Shown here: in pieces, positions 53,987 through 63,393 of the stretch
How the letters are laid out: the number at the start of each line of letters is the position of its first letter
Numbering within the stretch: the first letter of the stretch is position 1
Source of the DNA: Bacteroidota bacterium
Lineage (GTDB): Bacteria; Bacteroidota; Bacteroidia; Bacteroidales; FEN-979
Length of the DNA: 64,000 nt
Direction of reading: 5' to 3'
Assembly: GCA_026391805.1 (NCBI GenBank)
Contig: JAPLDJ010000010.1
Location: 1 to 64,000 of the forward strand
Made by a program: the position numbers and the translations under genes
Notes under the pieces: model-generated
What the model was told of the DNA's origin: nothing
The model's database searches: none
The model's input: the letters and a program-made list of their open reading frames with translations, nothing else

Positions 53987-55075
53987 CTATTCATGCCATA
54001 AATCAAGATATATCGGCAGATGATCCGAAAAGCCCCCCAGGTACCGCGGTCCCGCGTAGGTGCGTTGCGGCCGGGTACCGAAGAAGCGCTCATCCTCCTC
54101 GGTCAGGAAGCCGGAATTAAAGATGTGTACGGATTCCGGGGAAGTTCTCACTCCTTTTTCATCCAACAGCAGGCTTCCGGAAACCATGAACTGGTCGATG
54201 ATGGACCATTTTCCCTGAAATTTATAGGTCCCTGAATACTGGTCCCGCATCTTCGGGATCATCAGGTTGACGATGCTGTCGGATGTTGTGGCCGGGGTGA
54301 ATTCTGTCGCATGAAGAACCTCGCGAATGCTTGGCTGATCCGGTTCATCGTTGAAATCACCCATTATAATAATCTTCGACTGCTTGTCATGATGAAGCAA
54401 TGAATCCAGCAATGATCTCAGTTTCCCGGCCACGAGCATCCGTTTGGGGACACTTTCTTTGAATCCGCCCCTGCGCGATGGCCAATGATTGACAAAGATG
54501 TTCACTGTATCGGTTGTGAACAATATTCCCTTAACATAGAGGATATCCCTCGTACGCATCATCGTATCGAAAGGGAAACTGATCCGGATATTTTTTGAAT
54601 GGATGACCTTAAACCTGTCCAGGCGGTAGAGCAGTGCAACATCAATTCCCCTTGCATCAGGCGAATCATAATGTATGAACTTATAACCGTATCGTTTAAT
54701 CGGCGTTTCATAGATCAGCTTGTTCAGGACATACCGGTTTTCCAGTTCGCACATTCCGATGATGGCCGGCGGCTCCCAGCCCCCGATGGCAAGAAATGTT
54801 TTTGCCACATGATTCAGCTTCAGAAGAAACTTACTATAGGTCCATCTTTTCGCGCCTTTGGATGTAAATTCATCATCCAGCCGGGTTGTGTCATCATAAG
54901 GATCATACAGGTTCTCAAGGTTATAAAAAACGACCCTGACAATTTGACTTTTTCCCCGGCCATCCTTAACCTTGGCATGGTTTTCGGAACTATCACTCCC
55001 CTGCATTTTTGTCATATTTTGAGAAAATGAAACAGAAGAAAACAGGAGAAGTAATAACAATAAAAATGCTTTCAT
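53987..55075 (-). CDS. Secreted endonuclease/exonuclease/phosphatase family protein
   Basis: Exported hydrolase of 362 residues, with signal peptide (AFLLLLLLLFSSVSFSQ). The EEP-fold motifs are present: VVFYNLENLYDP (metal-binding Asn/Glu), GMCELENR, NHWPSRRGG, IMGDFNDEPD and the final SDHLPIYLDL with the catalytic His. Relatives include nucleases and phosphodiesterases; a role in extracellular or periplasmic DNA use is plausible but not shown. It converges with the radical SAM gene (16 bp between stops). The 5' side holds CACCAGTTCACCAG repeats. Confidence 0.87.
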   Translation of the reverse strand: MKAFLLLLLLLFSSVSFSQNMTKMQGSDSSENHAKVKDGRGKSQIVRVVFYNLENLYDPYDDTTRLDDEFTSKGAKRWTYSKFLLKLNHVAKTFLAIGGWEPPAIIGMCELENRYVLNKLIYETPIKRYGYKFIHYDSPDARGIDVALLYRLDRFKVIHSKNIRISFPFDTMMRTRDILYVKGILFTTDTVNIFVNHWPSRRGGFKESVPKRMLVAGKLRSLLDSLLHHDKQSKIIIMGDFNDEPDQPSIREVLHATEFTPATTSDSIVNLMIPKMRDQYSGTYKFQGKWSIIDQFMVSGSLLLDEKGVRTSPESVHIFNSGFLTEEDERFFGTRPQRTYAGPRYLGGFSDHLPIYLDLWHE

Positions 55076-55099
55076 ATACCAGGCTTTAAATGATTAAAC

Positions 55100-55139
55100 A
55101 TGAACTCACCAATTCACCAGTTCACCAGTTCACCAGTTC
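55100..55139. repeat. CACCAGTTCACCAG direct repeats
   Basis: Four tandem copies of TTCACCAG/TTCACCAA, the same unit as at about 14706 and 28133. They lie in the gap between divergent nuclease and protease genes. Confidence 0.7.
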
Positions 55140-55184
55140 CCTTAATCGTCCAAAACCCAAAAAGTAATATGAAAGCCAGGTCAA

Positions 55185-55204
55185 ATGTTAACAAAATTTA
55201 ACAT
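55185..55204. promoter_or_regulatory. Inverted repeat upstream of htrA (possible operator)
   Basis: ATGTTAA (55185-55191) and TTAACAT (55198-55204) form a perfect 7-bp inverted repeat with a 6-bp spacer, about 75 bp before the htrA start. It could be a binding site for a stress regulator; a hairpin is also possible. Confidence 0.35.
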
Positions 55205-55279
55205 CGGAATAAAATACTATTGAAAACTGCCGTTCGTTTTCAGTTCATCATTAAAAAACCAAAAAAAGGAGAATTTACT

Positions 55280-56707
55280 ATGAAACGTTTGATTGGATTT
55301 TTTCTGGTAGCGTTGGCCGGTGGGGTCGTTGCGCTGGGAGCCTATAAACTGACCGAAAAAAAACATCCATACTACAGTTACAATTCAGAACAATCAGTTC
55401 CGGTGAGGAACGTAAGTTATTCACCCGGACCTGCATTTGATCAGCCTGATTTTGAAATGGCTGCATCCATTTCGGTGCATGCGGTTGTGCATATAAAGAC
55501 GGAGTTTCAGCGCAAGAGCAATGTTTATGATGATTTTTTTAATTTATTCAATTTCAACCAGCCGATGCCCAACCAGGCGATTGAAGCCATGGGCTCAGGG
55601 GTGATCATTGATCAGGAAGGATACATCGTGACGAACAACCATGTTGTCCAGGATGCCGATAATATTACTGTGACACTGAATGACAAGCGTGTTTACAAGG
55701 CCACTATCGTCGGTGCCGATCCCAGTTCGGATCTCGCCCTGATCAAGATCGATGAGAAAGGTCTTCCATTTCTTGCGTATGGCAACTCGGATGATGTGAA
55801 GATTGGGCAGTGGGTGCTGGCGGTCGGGAATCCGTTCAACCTTACCTCCACTGTTACGGCAGGAATCGTCAGTGCCAAGGCAAGGGACATCAACATCCTC
55901 GGTTCGCAGGGTTCTGTTGAATCCTTCATCCAGACTGATGCGGCCGTGAATCCCGGCAACAGTGGCGGTGCGCTGGTCAACCTGAAGGGACAACTCATCG
56001 GGATCAATGCTGCAATAGCGTCGGGAACCGGTAATTATGTGGGATATTCCTTTGCCATCCCGGCCAACATCGTGAAGAAAGTGGTCGATGATTTCATGAA
56101 GTTCGGGAAGATCCAGAGGGGTTACCTCGGGATCAGTTATAGCGAGATCGACGACCAGTTCGCGAAAGACAAGGATCTGCCTTCCGTCAGGGGGGTTTAT
56201 GTGCAGAAAATTGTGGAAGGGGGAGCGGCAGAGAAGGCAGGGATGAAAAAGGGAGATATCATCCTCCAGGTGCAGGGCATGCCTGTAAACAGCAAGTCGG
56301 AAATGCAGGAGATCATCACCCAGCACAGCCCGGGCGATAAAATGGATCTGACGGTTTACCGCGACGGGCAGCAGATGACCATACCGATCACCCTGCTCAG
56401 TGAGAATGAGACCCTCACAGCGACGAAAGACAACCAGATCATCATTCACGGTGCTACCTTCCAGCACCTTACCGATGCCGAAATAAAACGGTACGGTGTT
56501 CAGGACGGATTCAAGATCGTTCGTCTCGACAATGGCTTACTGAGAAATTCAGGCATCAGGGAAGGATTTATTATTGTTGCAATCGATAAACAACTTGTTC
56601 GTAATACGGATGACTTAAAAGAAGCATTTACCTCGAAGAAAGGCGGAGTCCTGATCGAAGGGCTTTACCCGAACGGCATGAGGGCGTACTACGGGATAGG
56701 ACTATAA
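55280..56707 (+). CDS. htrA: HtrA/DegP-family periplasmic serine protease
   Basis: Periplasmic protease and chaperone that handles misfolded envelope proteins, 475 residues from the chosen start. An N-terminal signal or membrane anchor (LIGFFLVALAGGVVALGAYKL) is followed by a trypsin-like domain with His in TNNHVVQDADN, Asp in SSDLALIKID and Ser in NPGNSGGALV. Two PDZ regions follow (YLGISYSEID onward, then a diverged one). The frame opens at a TTG at 55220, but the ATG at 55280 has AAGGAG 7 bp upstream and yields a proper signal. rpoD starts 16 bp after the stop, so both are likely on one transcript. Confidence 0.93.
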   Translation: MKRLIGFFLVALAGGVVALGAYKLTEKKHPYYSYNSEQSVPVRNVSYSPGPAFDQPDFEMAASISVHAVVHIKTEFQRKSNVYDDFFNLFNFNQPMPNQAIEAMGSGVIIDQEGYIVTNNHVVQDADNITVTLNDKRVYKATIVGADPSSDLALIKIDEKGLPFLAYGNSDDVKIGQWVLAVGNPFNLTSTVTAGIVSAKARDINILGSQGSVESFIQTDAAVNPGNSGGALVNLKGQLIGINAAIASGTGNYVGYSFAIPANIVKKVVDDFMKFGKIQRGYLGISYSEIDDQFAKDKDLPSVRGVYVQKIVEGGAAEKAGMKKGDIILQVQGMPVNSKSEMQEIITQHSPGDKMDLTVYRDGQQMTIPITLLSENETLTATKDNQIIIHGATFQHLTDAEIKRYGVQDGFKIVRLDNGLLRNSGIREGFIIVAIDKQLVRNTDDLKEAFTSKKGGVLIEGLYPNGMRAYYGIGL

Positions 56708-56723
56708 ATAGGAGTAACATGTC

Positions 56724-57587
56724 ATGAGACAATTAAAAATATCAAAATCCATCACCAATCGTGAAACCGCTTCGCTTGACAAGTATCTTACGGATATCGG
56801 CAAGGAGGAACTGATCACCACCGATGAAGAAGTTCAGCTCGCGCAGCGGATACGTACCGGTGACCAGGCAGCCCTGGAGAAGCTCTGCAAGGCCAACCTG
56901 CGCTTCGTCGTTTCAGTGGCCAAGCAATACCAGAACCAGGGTCTCAGCCTTCCCGACCTTATCAATGAAGGTAATGTCGGATTGATCAAGGCAGCCCGCC
57001 GTTTTGACGAAACACGGGGATTCAAATTCATTTCCTATGCGGTCTGGTGGATCCGGCAATCGATCCTTCAGGCGCTGGCCGAGCAGTCGAGGATTATCAG
57101 GCTGCCCCTGAACCAGGTTGGTTCGCTCAGCAAGATGAACAAGGTTTCCTCGAAACTTGAGCAGCGTTATGAGCGTCCGCCTTCGGCAGATGAGATTGCA
57201 AAGGAGATGGAAATTCCCGAGCACAAGGTGGAAGAGACCATGCGCATATCAACCCGGACAATATCCATGGATGCTCCGATCGACCAGGATGACGAAATGC
57301 GTTTCCTGGATGTTTTTGTATCTGAGGATGCACCCGGAACCGATGAGGACCTGATCCGGGAATCCCTGGCACGTGAAGTCCAGCGTTCGCTTTCAACCCT
57401 TTCCGAAAAGGAACGGGAGATCATCAATATGTTTTACGGGATCGGGGTACCCCACAGCTACACGCTGGAGGAGATCGGTGACACATTCGGGCTGACAAGG
57501 GAACGCGTGCGGCAGATCAAGGAAAAGGCCATCCGCCGGCTGAAACATTCATCACGCAGTAAATTACTGAAAGCTTACCTCGGGTAA
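56724..57587 (+). CDS. rpoD: Primary RNA polymerase sigma factor (RpoD/SigA)
   Basis: Housekeeping sigma-70, 287 residues, the short form typical of Bacteroidota with no region 1.1. Region 1.2 begins at [10 protein letters not shown]. Region 2 holds [35 protein letters not shown] and the -10-reading [16 protein letters not shown]. Region 4.2 ends in a helix-turn-helix ([20 protein letters not shown]). It reads the -7 element TAnnTTTG seen in front of several genes here. Its position directly after htrA suggests that basal sigma supply is partly tied to envelope-stress transcription. A large hairpin lies 69 bp past the stop. Confidence 0.96.
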   Translation: MRQLKISKSITNRETASLDKYLTDIGKEELITTDEEVQLAQRIRTGDQAALEKLCKANLRFVVSVAKQYQNQGLSLPDLINEGNVGLIKAARRFDETRGFKFISYAVWWIRQSILQALAEQSRIIRLPLNQVGSLSKMNKVSSKLEQRYERPPSADEIAKEMEIPEHKVEETMRISTRTISMDAPIDQDDEMRFLDVFVSEDAPGTDEDLIRESLAREVQRSLSTLSEKEREIINMFYGIGVPHSYTLEEIGDTFGLTRERVRQIKEKAIRRLKHSSRSKLLKAYLG

Positions 57588-57655
57588 ACCTTCGACTTAT
57601 TCTCTCGAATCTTTTCTGTCCCTTCCCTCTGAGGTTGGTTGAAAAATCTTTTTCC

Positions 57656-57719
57656 ACCGCTAAGACGCGAAGGCGCTAAAATCCTAAAATTGATTTAGCG
57701 AACTTTGCGTCTTTGCGGT
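57656..57719. terminator. Long imperfect hairpin after rpoD
   Basis: A left arm of about 28 bp (57656-57683, starting ACCGCTAAGACGCGAAGG) and a right arm (57692-57719, ending GTCTTTGCGGT) are complementary apart from a few mismatches and one indel. It could end the htrA-rpoD transcript. The sequence also resembles dispersed repeats in other genomes, so it may be a repeat used as terminator. Confidence 0.5.
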
Positions 57720-57854
57720 TAAGATAAGAATGTAAACTCATTAACCCCTGTCTGAACAGGTTAAATAAGGTCACTTCCTGTCTGTTTTTAATTTTTCAAC
57801 AAAATTATTTCCCGATGTGAAAAAAATTTGGTGATTCATAAATGTAATTATTTA

Positions 57855-57862
57855 TATATTTG
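57855..57862 (+). promoter_or_regulatory. Candidate promoter upstream of the small membrane protein gene
   Basis: TATATTTG matches TAnnTTTG. A TTTG lies at 57827-57830, about 24 bp upstream, slightly farther than the usual -33 spacing. Start codon is at 57885. Confidence 0.5.
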
Positions 57863-57884
57863 CATCGTTAAAAAATTAACATTG

Positions 57885-58241
57885 ATGATCCGAAATAAAT
57901 TCATGCGAAAGTTGATCTTCCTTCCGTGGGCCATCTCGGTAGCGATCCTCTGCATCGGGTCATTGATCAATTTTCACCAGTACCGGATCTGGCACAAGCC
58001 TTTGATGCCCGAATTCGTGGCCACAAAGCGCGAAAGTGAGAAGAGCCTTAAGACGCTTGATCTCCATTCATTCTCCGTTAAGATTATACCGGTCCATGCC
58101 AGCCCGGAAGGAATTTTCCTTGCCTCAGATCAGATCATTCTTTCAGACGTATCAGTTTTTCTGTCTGAACCTTCATTTCTTCAAACGATTGCCCGGACTG
58201 CCATTGGATCCAATGGCCTCAGGGCCCCGCCGCTCGCCTGA
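57885..58241 (+). CDS. Small hypothetical protein with N-terminal membrane segment
   Basis: 118-residue protein. One hydrophobic stretch (KLIFLPWAISVAILCIGSL) near the N-terminus could be a signal anchor. The rest has no recognised domain and ends GSNGLRAPPLA. The open frame reaches 57828, but the ATG at 57885 lies just after a good promoter. It is 150 bp ahead of the haem-uptake operon and on the same strand, so it may be part of that locus. Gene status is probable rather than certain. Confidence 0.55.
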   Translation: MIRNKFMRKLIFLPWAISVAILCIGSLINFHQYRIWHKPLMPEFVATKRESEKSLKTLDLHSFSVKIIPVHASPEGIFLASDQIILSDVSVFLSEPSFLQTIARTAIGSNGLRAPPLA

Positions 58242-58394
58242 GTTGCGGATTTTCTTTCCTGCTTAAGGTAGAATATTCCCATCGTACAGGGTGAAAACAG
58301 CCTGTGTCAGGATCATTGATTCCTGCAAGTCCGGCCGTTTCATCCTCCTTAAAAATTCATTTCCGTTTTAATTATTTCGTTAAACAAGATTACA

Positions 58395-59660
58395 ATGAAA
58401 AAGATTTATTCTCTGGCTATGACGGGCCTTGGTTTACTTTCAGCTTTGGTTTCCGGGCTTTCAGTAAATGCACAGATCGTTATGAAAACTGACTCTGTCG
58501 CCATGGGGCAGTACTATGCAAATGAAGTCTATTACAGTATGAAGAATGGTGAGATCTCCCAGTATGCAAGGAATTCATGGGATATTGCTTTCAGGACCAG
58601 GATCATGAGCTCAAGCATCATCACCAACGACGGTACGAGCGTGGTACTATGGACCTATCCGAAGTCAGACACCTCCGGTTGGGCATCTGTTGATACCAGC
58701 GGATTATACACCTGGACACGCATGTACAACGATGTCAACGACTGGGAAAACGGCGCATTTTCCCGCAATGCAAAGGGACATCCCGATTATGGATGGGGCG
58801 TGTACAATGATCAGACCCATGATCTTTTGGGAGATTCGGTCTTCATCATCAAGCTGCGCGACGGCAGTTTTCGCAAACTCTGGATCCAGCGGAAGAATTC
58901 AGTGAACAATAAATATTTTTTCAGGTTTGCCAACCTGGACGGATCCGGTCAGACGGATATTACCTTTAACTGCAATGATTATAACACAAAAGAATTTGCA
59001 GGATTTTCACTGGAGACCAGTCTTCCGGTCGATTACCAGCCTGAAAAAGCAACCTGGGACATTGTTTTTACGAAATACATGTCGATCCAGCCTAATGGAA
59101 CGCCTTATGCCGTAACAGGCATCCTGAACAATGACGGGGTGAGGACCAAGAATTTTCATCCGGTTCCATTAAATTACAACGACTTTGGCCGCGGTGCATG
59201 GGATTCTACGCGGTCATCCATCGGATGGGAGTGGAAATACGTCGATACAAATTATGTTTATCATATCACGGATTCTTCCGTTTATTTTGTAAAGTCGACC
59301 AATGGGGACATATTAAAGCTTGTATTTTCACATTTTACGGGAAGTTCCACCGGATTGGTCGTATTTGAAACAGGGAAGGCTGCCGGACAAGGAGTCGCCG
59401 GAAAAAAAGATGCTTTCGCGGTTATTGTCTATCCGAATCCTGCTTCCGAACAAATTCATATTTCCTCCGACCGTACCTCTTCCGATCCTGCCGTTGTTGG
59501 TCTTTATGACTTGTCAGGAAGATTGGTAAAGCAGCAGTTGCTGATCAATGGGAAGGAAGAGAATACAATGGAGATCTCAGGCCTGAACTCAGGGATCTAC
59601 CTCATAAGAATTTCTTCTTCGGAAGGGACTGTCGCCCAAAAAGTGATAATCAGCCGCTAA
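58395..59660 (+). CDS. HmuY-like haem-binding protein with T9SS sorting domain
   Basis: Exported protein of 421 residues: signal peptide (LALVSGLSVNAQ-type end), a HmuY-like body (about 25-330, with NSWDIAFRTRIM, ATWDIVFTKYM and WEWKYVDTN), and a C-terminal T9SS type A domain starting near VIVYPNPASEQIHI. HmuY proteins capture haem outside the cell and hand it to the TonB receptor HmuR. Here the protein should be secreted or surface-attached through T9SS. Its stop overlaps the receptor start by one base (TAATG), so translation is coupled. Confidence 0.82.
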   Translation: MKKIYSLAMTGLGLLSALVSGLSVNAQIVMKTDSVAMGQYYANEVYYSMKNGEISQYARNSWDIAFRTRIMSSSIITNDGTSVVLWTYPKSDTSGWASVDTSGLYTWTRMYNDVNDWENGAFSRNAKGHPDYGWGVYNDQTHDLLGDSVFIIKLRDGSFRKLWIQRKNSVNNKYFFRFANLDGSGQTDITFNCNDYNTKEFAGFSLETSLPVDYQPEKATWDIVFTKYMSIQPNGTPYAVTGILNNDGVRTKNFHPVPLNYNDFGRGAWDSTRSSIGWEWKYVDTNYVYHITDSSVYFVKSTNGDILKLVFSHFTGSSTGLVVFETGKAAGQGVAGKKDAFAVIVYPNPASEQIHISSDRTSSDPAVVGLYDLSGRLVKQQLLINGKEENTMEISGLNSGIYLIRISSSEGTVAQKVIISR

Positions 59661-61909
59661 TGGCAAAAGAACTTAAGACTTTCCACCGTTTAAGCTTGGT
59701 TTGGTTCGTCTTGCTGGCAAATCTGGTCGTAGGGTCATCCTACGGCCAGGGCCGGCAGGCATTTATAACCGTAACCGATCAGAAAAGCTCGGAACCGGTG
59801 GCATTTGCCCATGTCTGTTTTGAAGGACTGAAATCCGGAACGCCTAAATACGGGCTTACCTCCATCGACGGGAAGATCCTCAATGATGTCAAAGAGCCCT
59901 CAAAGATTGCAATATCCTATATGGGTTATTCAACCTTCCGGGATACAATCCGTCCGGGACAGTCGGTAGAGCTGCGCCTGAAACCTGCCGTCCTGAACAT
60001 GGATGAGGTTGTGGTGACCGGTCAGTACACGCCTGAAAAGATTGATAAATCCATCTACAGGGTGGATGTGATCAGCAGCCGCACGATCGAGATGAAGGCC
60101 GCAACGAACATGGCGGATCTTCTGAAAGACCAGTCGAGCATGCGTGTTTCGCAGGATGGTGTGCTTGGAACCAGCCTTTCCATTCAGGGCCTTTCCGGCG
60201 AGAATGTTAAATTTCTGCAGGATGGTGTCCCGATGATCGGCCGTATGAACGGAAATTTCGACCTGAACCAGATCAACCTGAACAATGTTGATCACGTTGA
60301 AGTCATTGAAGGCCCGATGTCGGTCATATACGGTAGCAATGCACTTGCCGGCGTCGTCAACATCATTTCGAAGGAGAATAAAACATCGGTTCTTTCGGCA
60401 TCTGCAAATGGTTATTATGAATCAGTCGGTGTTTTCAATTTCGACGGAGCTGTTTCCGTGAATAAGAACAGGAACAGTTTTTCATTCGATGGCGGACGGA
60501 ATTTTTTCCAGGGATATTCCTATGAGGATACCAGCAGGGTTCAGACCTTCAAGCCCCGGAGGCAATATTTTTTCGACGGCTATTATGCCTATACGGAGAA
60601 GAACCTGAAACTGAAACTCTCAGGCGAATATTTCAACGAACTGCTGCTGGATCAGGGCGCGCTGTTACCCGTCTATTATGAGACGGCGTTTGATTCCTAT
60701 TTCACTACGGTCCGTTATACCGGCAGAATGGATGGAGTGATCAGGCTGCCGCACAGCAATGTCATCAATTTCGTTGGTTCCTATTCTTCTTATACAAGAA
60801 TAAAGAACACCTATTATAAAGATCTGACGAACCTGTCATCGACCATGGTCGAAACCGGAACGGTGAATGATACAACCGGAATCACCTCCTGGCTTGCACG
60901 CGGAACCTTTGCAAATAATAACGCCGATAAAAAATTGAATTACCAGGCCGGTTTTGACATTGACATTGAAACCGGAACAGGTAAACGCATCATCGGAAAG
61001 ACCCAGCAGATCAGTGATTATGCCGCTTTTGTGAGCGTGAAGTGGACTCCCGTAAGGGTTCTTTCGTTCCAGCCGGGGATCCGTTTTATCCATAATTCAA
61101 AGTATGATGCGCCCCTGGTGTATGCCATCAGCGCCAAATGGTCGATATCCGATCTGCTGAACCTCCGTTTATCCTATTCACGCGGGTTCCGGACACCGGA
61201 CCTGAAAGAACTTTACCTGACCTTCGTTGACATCATCCACAACATCCAGGGCAATCCCGACCTGAAGGCTGAACGGTCGCATAATATCAACCTTAATATC
61301 AGTCTTAATTCCGAGAAACATAAATCGGCATGGTCGGCCCAGGCAACAGGGTTTTACAATATCATTGAAAATGTAATTACGCTGGCGCGCATTCAGGGAC
61401 TCGAATATAAGTACGTCAACCTCGATGAATACAGAACCACCGGTTTCCAGGGCGACGTTTCCTTCAGCCTCTATCCTTCACTGAAACTCCAGGCGGGGAT
61501 TGCGGAAACCGGTATTGCTGCCAGCGCCGGAGGAACAGGCAGTACCGGTAATTTTATTTTCGCCACCGATGTCACACTGAATGGTTCATACAGGATTGTC
61601 AAACCTGATCTCACCTTCTCCCTGTTTTACAAATACACCGGCAAGACGCCTGAATTCCAGCTGGATGACAGCGGCGTGAACATAGGGTTCATCAATCCTT
61701 ACAATACAATGGATGTTACTGCGACCAAGGGTTTCTGGAAACAACGGATCAGGCTGTCGGGCGGGGTAAAGAACATCTTTGATACAAAAATGGTCCCGAC
61801 CAGCGGGGCAACCGTTGGAGCGCACGGAAGCGGAGGTGATGCATCCAATATCAGTTGGGGCAGGACATTTTTCCTGAAGCTTTCTTTGACCTTTAATAAA
61901 TACAAATGA
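59660..61909 (+). CDS. TonB-dependent receptor (HmuR-like)
   Basis: Outer-membrane transporter of 749 residues. A signal peptide (LVWFVLLANLVVGSSYGQ) is followed by a carboxypeptidase-regulatory-like domain (AFITVTDQKSSEPVAF), a plug domain (MDEVVVTGQYTPEKIDK and VIEGPMSVIYGSNALAGVVNII), and a beta barrel ending in an aromatic-rich FFLKLSLTFNKYK. Substrate is probably haem, from the HmuY-like neighbours on both sides. The stop overlaps the next gene's start as ATGA. No TonB, ExbB or ExbD gene is in the window. Confidence 0.9.
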   Translation: MAKELKTFHRLSLVWFVLLANLVVGSSYGQGRQAFITVTDQKSSEPVAFAHVCFEGLKSGTPKYGLTSIDGKILNDVKEPSKIAISYMGYSTFRDTIRPGQSVELRLKPAVLNMDEVVVTGQYTPEKIDKSIYRVDVISSRTIEMKAATNMADLLKDQSSMRVSQDGVLGTSLSIQGLSGENVKFLQDGVPMIGRMNGNFDLNQINLNNVDHVEVIEGPMSVIYGSNALAGVVNIISKENKTSVLSASANGYYESVGVFNFDGAVSVNKNRNSFSFDGGRNFFQGYSYEDTSRVQTFKPRRQYFFDGYYAYTEKNLKLKLSGEYFNELLLDQGALLPVYYETAFDSYFTTVRYTGRMDGVIRLPHSNVINFVGSYSSYTRIKNTYYKDLTNLSSTMVETGTVNDTTGITSWLARGTFANNNADKKLNYQAGFDIDIETGTGKRIIGKTQQISDYAAFVSVKWTPVRVLSFQPGIRFIHNSKYDAPLVYAISAKWSISDLLNLRLSYSRGFRTPDLKELYLTFVDIIHNIQGNPDLKAERSHNINLNISLNSEKHKSAWSAQATGFYNIIENVITLARIQGLEYKYVNLDEYRTTGFQGDVSFSLYPSLKLQAGIAETGIAASAGGTGSTGNFIFATDVTLNGSYRIVKPDLTFSLFYKYTGKTPEFQLDDSGVNIGFINPYNTMDVTATKGFWKQRIRLSGGVKNIFDTKMVPTSGATVGAHGSGGDASNISWGRTFFLKLSLTFNKYK

Positions 61910-62913
61910 TCAGATCCGGACGGTTCATAGTAATTATCGCAGTCTCACTGGTCCTTCATTCCTGTTTTAAGAAGGATGAAGCGGTGCCGGTACATCCCCG
62001 CGGGCCTGTTAAAACCGATACCATTGCGCTGACGGATAATTACAAATTCCAGGTCTATTTCGACCTTGCTACCGGGACGGCGGTCAGCACTAACCTCAGA
62101 ACGGAAAGTGATCTCGGTTTTGAATGTTCATCCTCTGGCTGGAAGATCATTTTGAATACAGGCGATTTCATGAAGGTGGCCGATATGGGCGTCATTCCGT
62201 TCGGAGAGCCCCATGATACCACCGGTATGAAAATGTCATTTGACAAGTCGGACGGTAATCCTGATTCCCTGGCCTTCGGCCGGTGGTTTACGCTGGCCGG
62301 AGGAGATACATTGTCGTTGAACCACGTCTATGCCATCAGCCGCGGGATCGATCCGAACGGAAATCCACTCGGATTGTACCAGGTGATCTTCGACAGCCTG
62401 AAAATGGGGACTTATTATTTCCGTTTTGCAAAACTGAACGGCCAGGATGTCCGTTCCGCAATCATCACCAAAGACCCTTCCATGAATTATATCTGGTATT
62501 CTTTCAACTCCGGAGGGTCGGTCAAAAACCTTGAACCGCCAAAAGATTCTTTCGACCTCTTATTCACCCAATATACAACGCTGCTTTATACCGATGAAGG
62601 CGAGGCATATCCCTATCTTGTTACTGGCGTTCTGCTAAACCGCAATCTGGTAAGGGCTGCAAAGGATAGCATTCATGACTTTTCGGCGATGGACCTGGAA
62701 ACTGCGAATTCCATCCAGCTCTCACCGGCGCTTGACGGCATTGGCTATGACTGGAAGAGATTTGATTTCAATTCAGCCAGCTATACGGTGCTAACCGACC
62801 GCTTTTACCTGGTCAGGGATAAATCAGGATACCTCTATAAGCTGAGGTTCATTGGATTTTATAACGGAGCAGGGGAGAAAGGCTACCCCGTAATTGAATA
62901 CCAGGCTTTGTGA
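61906..62913 (+). CDS. HmuY-like lipoprotein
   Basis: Second HmuY-family protein, 335 residues, exported as a lipoprotein (lipobox LHSC). The residues after Cys, FKKDE, resemble the K-D/E surface-export signal of Bacteroidota lipoproteins, so it may face outward. It shares with the upstream T9SS protein the DSFDLLFTQYTTLL and YDWKRFDFNSASYTV segments. Translation is coupled to the receptor. The locus therefore encodes two haem-binding candidates with different anchoring for one receptor. Haem-ligand residues cannot be assigned by eye. Confidence 0.8.
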   Translation: MIRSGRFIVIIAVSLVLHSCFKKDEAVPVHPRGPVKTDTIALTDNYKFQVYFDLATGTAVSTNLRTESDLGFECSSSGWKIILNTGDFMKVADMGVIPFGEPHDTTGMKMSFDKSDGNPDSLAFGRWFTLAGGDTLSLNHVYAISRGIDPNGNPLGLYQVIFDSLKMGTYYFRFAKLNGQDVRSAIITKDPSMNYIWYSFNSGGSVKNLEPPKDSFDLLFTQYTTLLYTDEGEAYPYLVTGVLLNRNLVRAAKDSIHDFSAMDLETANSIQLSPALDGIGYDWKRFDFNSASYTVLTDRFYLVRDKSGYLYKLRFIGFYNGAGEKGYPVIEYQAL

Positions 62914-63324
62914 TCACTCCGCGAAGTTCATCACGATCGTTTGTTTGAGATCGGGGTGCAGGCTCTGCGCGACCGGGCAGGTTTTCGCCGAATGAAGAAT
63001 GATCGCCTTTTCCTTCTCCGAATAGACTTTCTGTGGAAAATCAAACTCCACAACGACCTCGCCAACCCGGCGCGGATTCTCTGCCATGATCTTGGTGATC
63101 CGCATGACGGTTCCGTCAACATCAAATCCATGGGTCCGAGCCGCAATCCCGATGATCGTCATCATGCAGCTGCCCAGCGAGGTCGCCAGCAGGTCAGTTG
63201 GGGAGAAGGCTTCCCCTTTGCCCTTGTTGTCCACCGGCGCATCCGTGATCAGTGTATTCCCCGACCGCACATGCGTGGCGTTCGTTCTTAATTCACCAAG
63301 GTAAATTGTTTTTACTGTTTCCAT
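62914..63324 (-). CDS. OsmC-family peroxiredoxin-like protein
   Basis: Small thiol peroxidase of the OsmC/Ohr superfamily, 136 residues, cytoplasmic. The two redox Cys are in GSCMMTIIG and KTCPVAQSL, and the Glu/Arg-type substrate contacts are in the FSPTDLLATSLGSC stretch. Such proteins reduce organic hydroperoxides. Its stop codon directly abuts that of the HmuY lipoprotein gene (tail to tail). OsmC rather than Ohr is supported by the KGKGEAFSPTDLL motif, but the two are close. Confidence 0.88.
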   Translation of the reverse strand: METVKTIYLGELRTNATHVRSGNTLITDAPVDNKGKGEAFSPTDLLATSLGSCMMTIIGIAARTHGFDVDGTVMRITKIMAENPRRVGEVVVEFDFPQKVYSEKEKAIILHSAKTCPVAQSLHPDLKQTIVMNFAE

Positions 63325-63393
63325 AGTCGTTGTTATTTATTGGATTTGACCGGTGATTTTATGCTGAATGAATAATGGTCAGGTAAAAATAGA

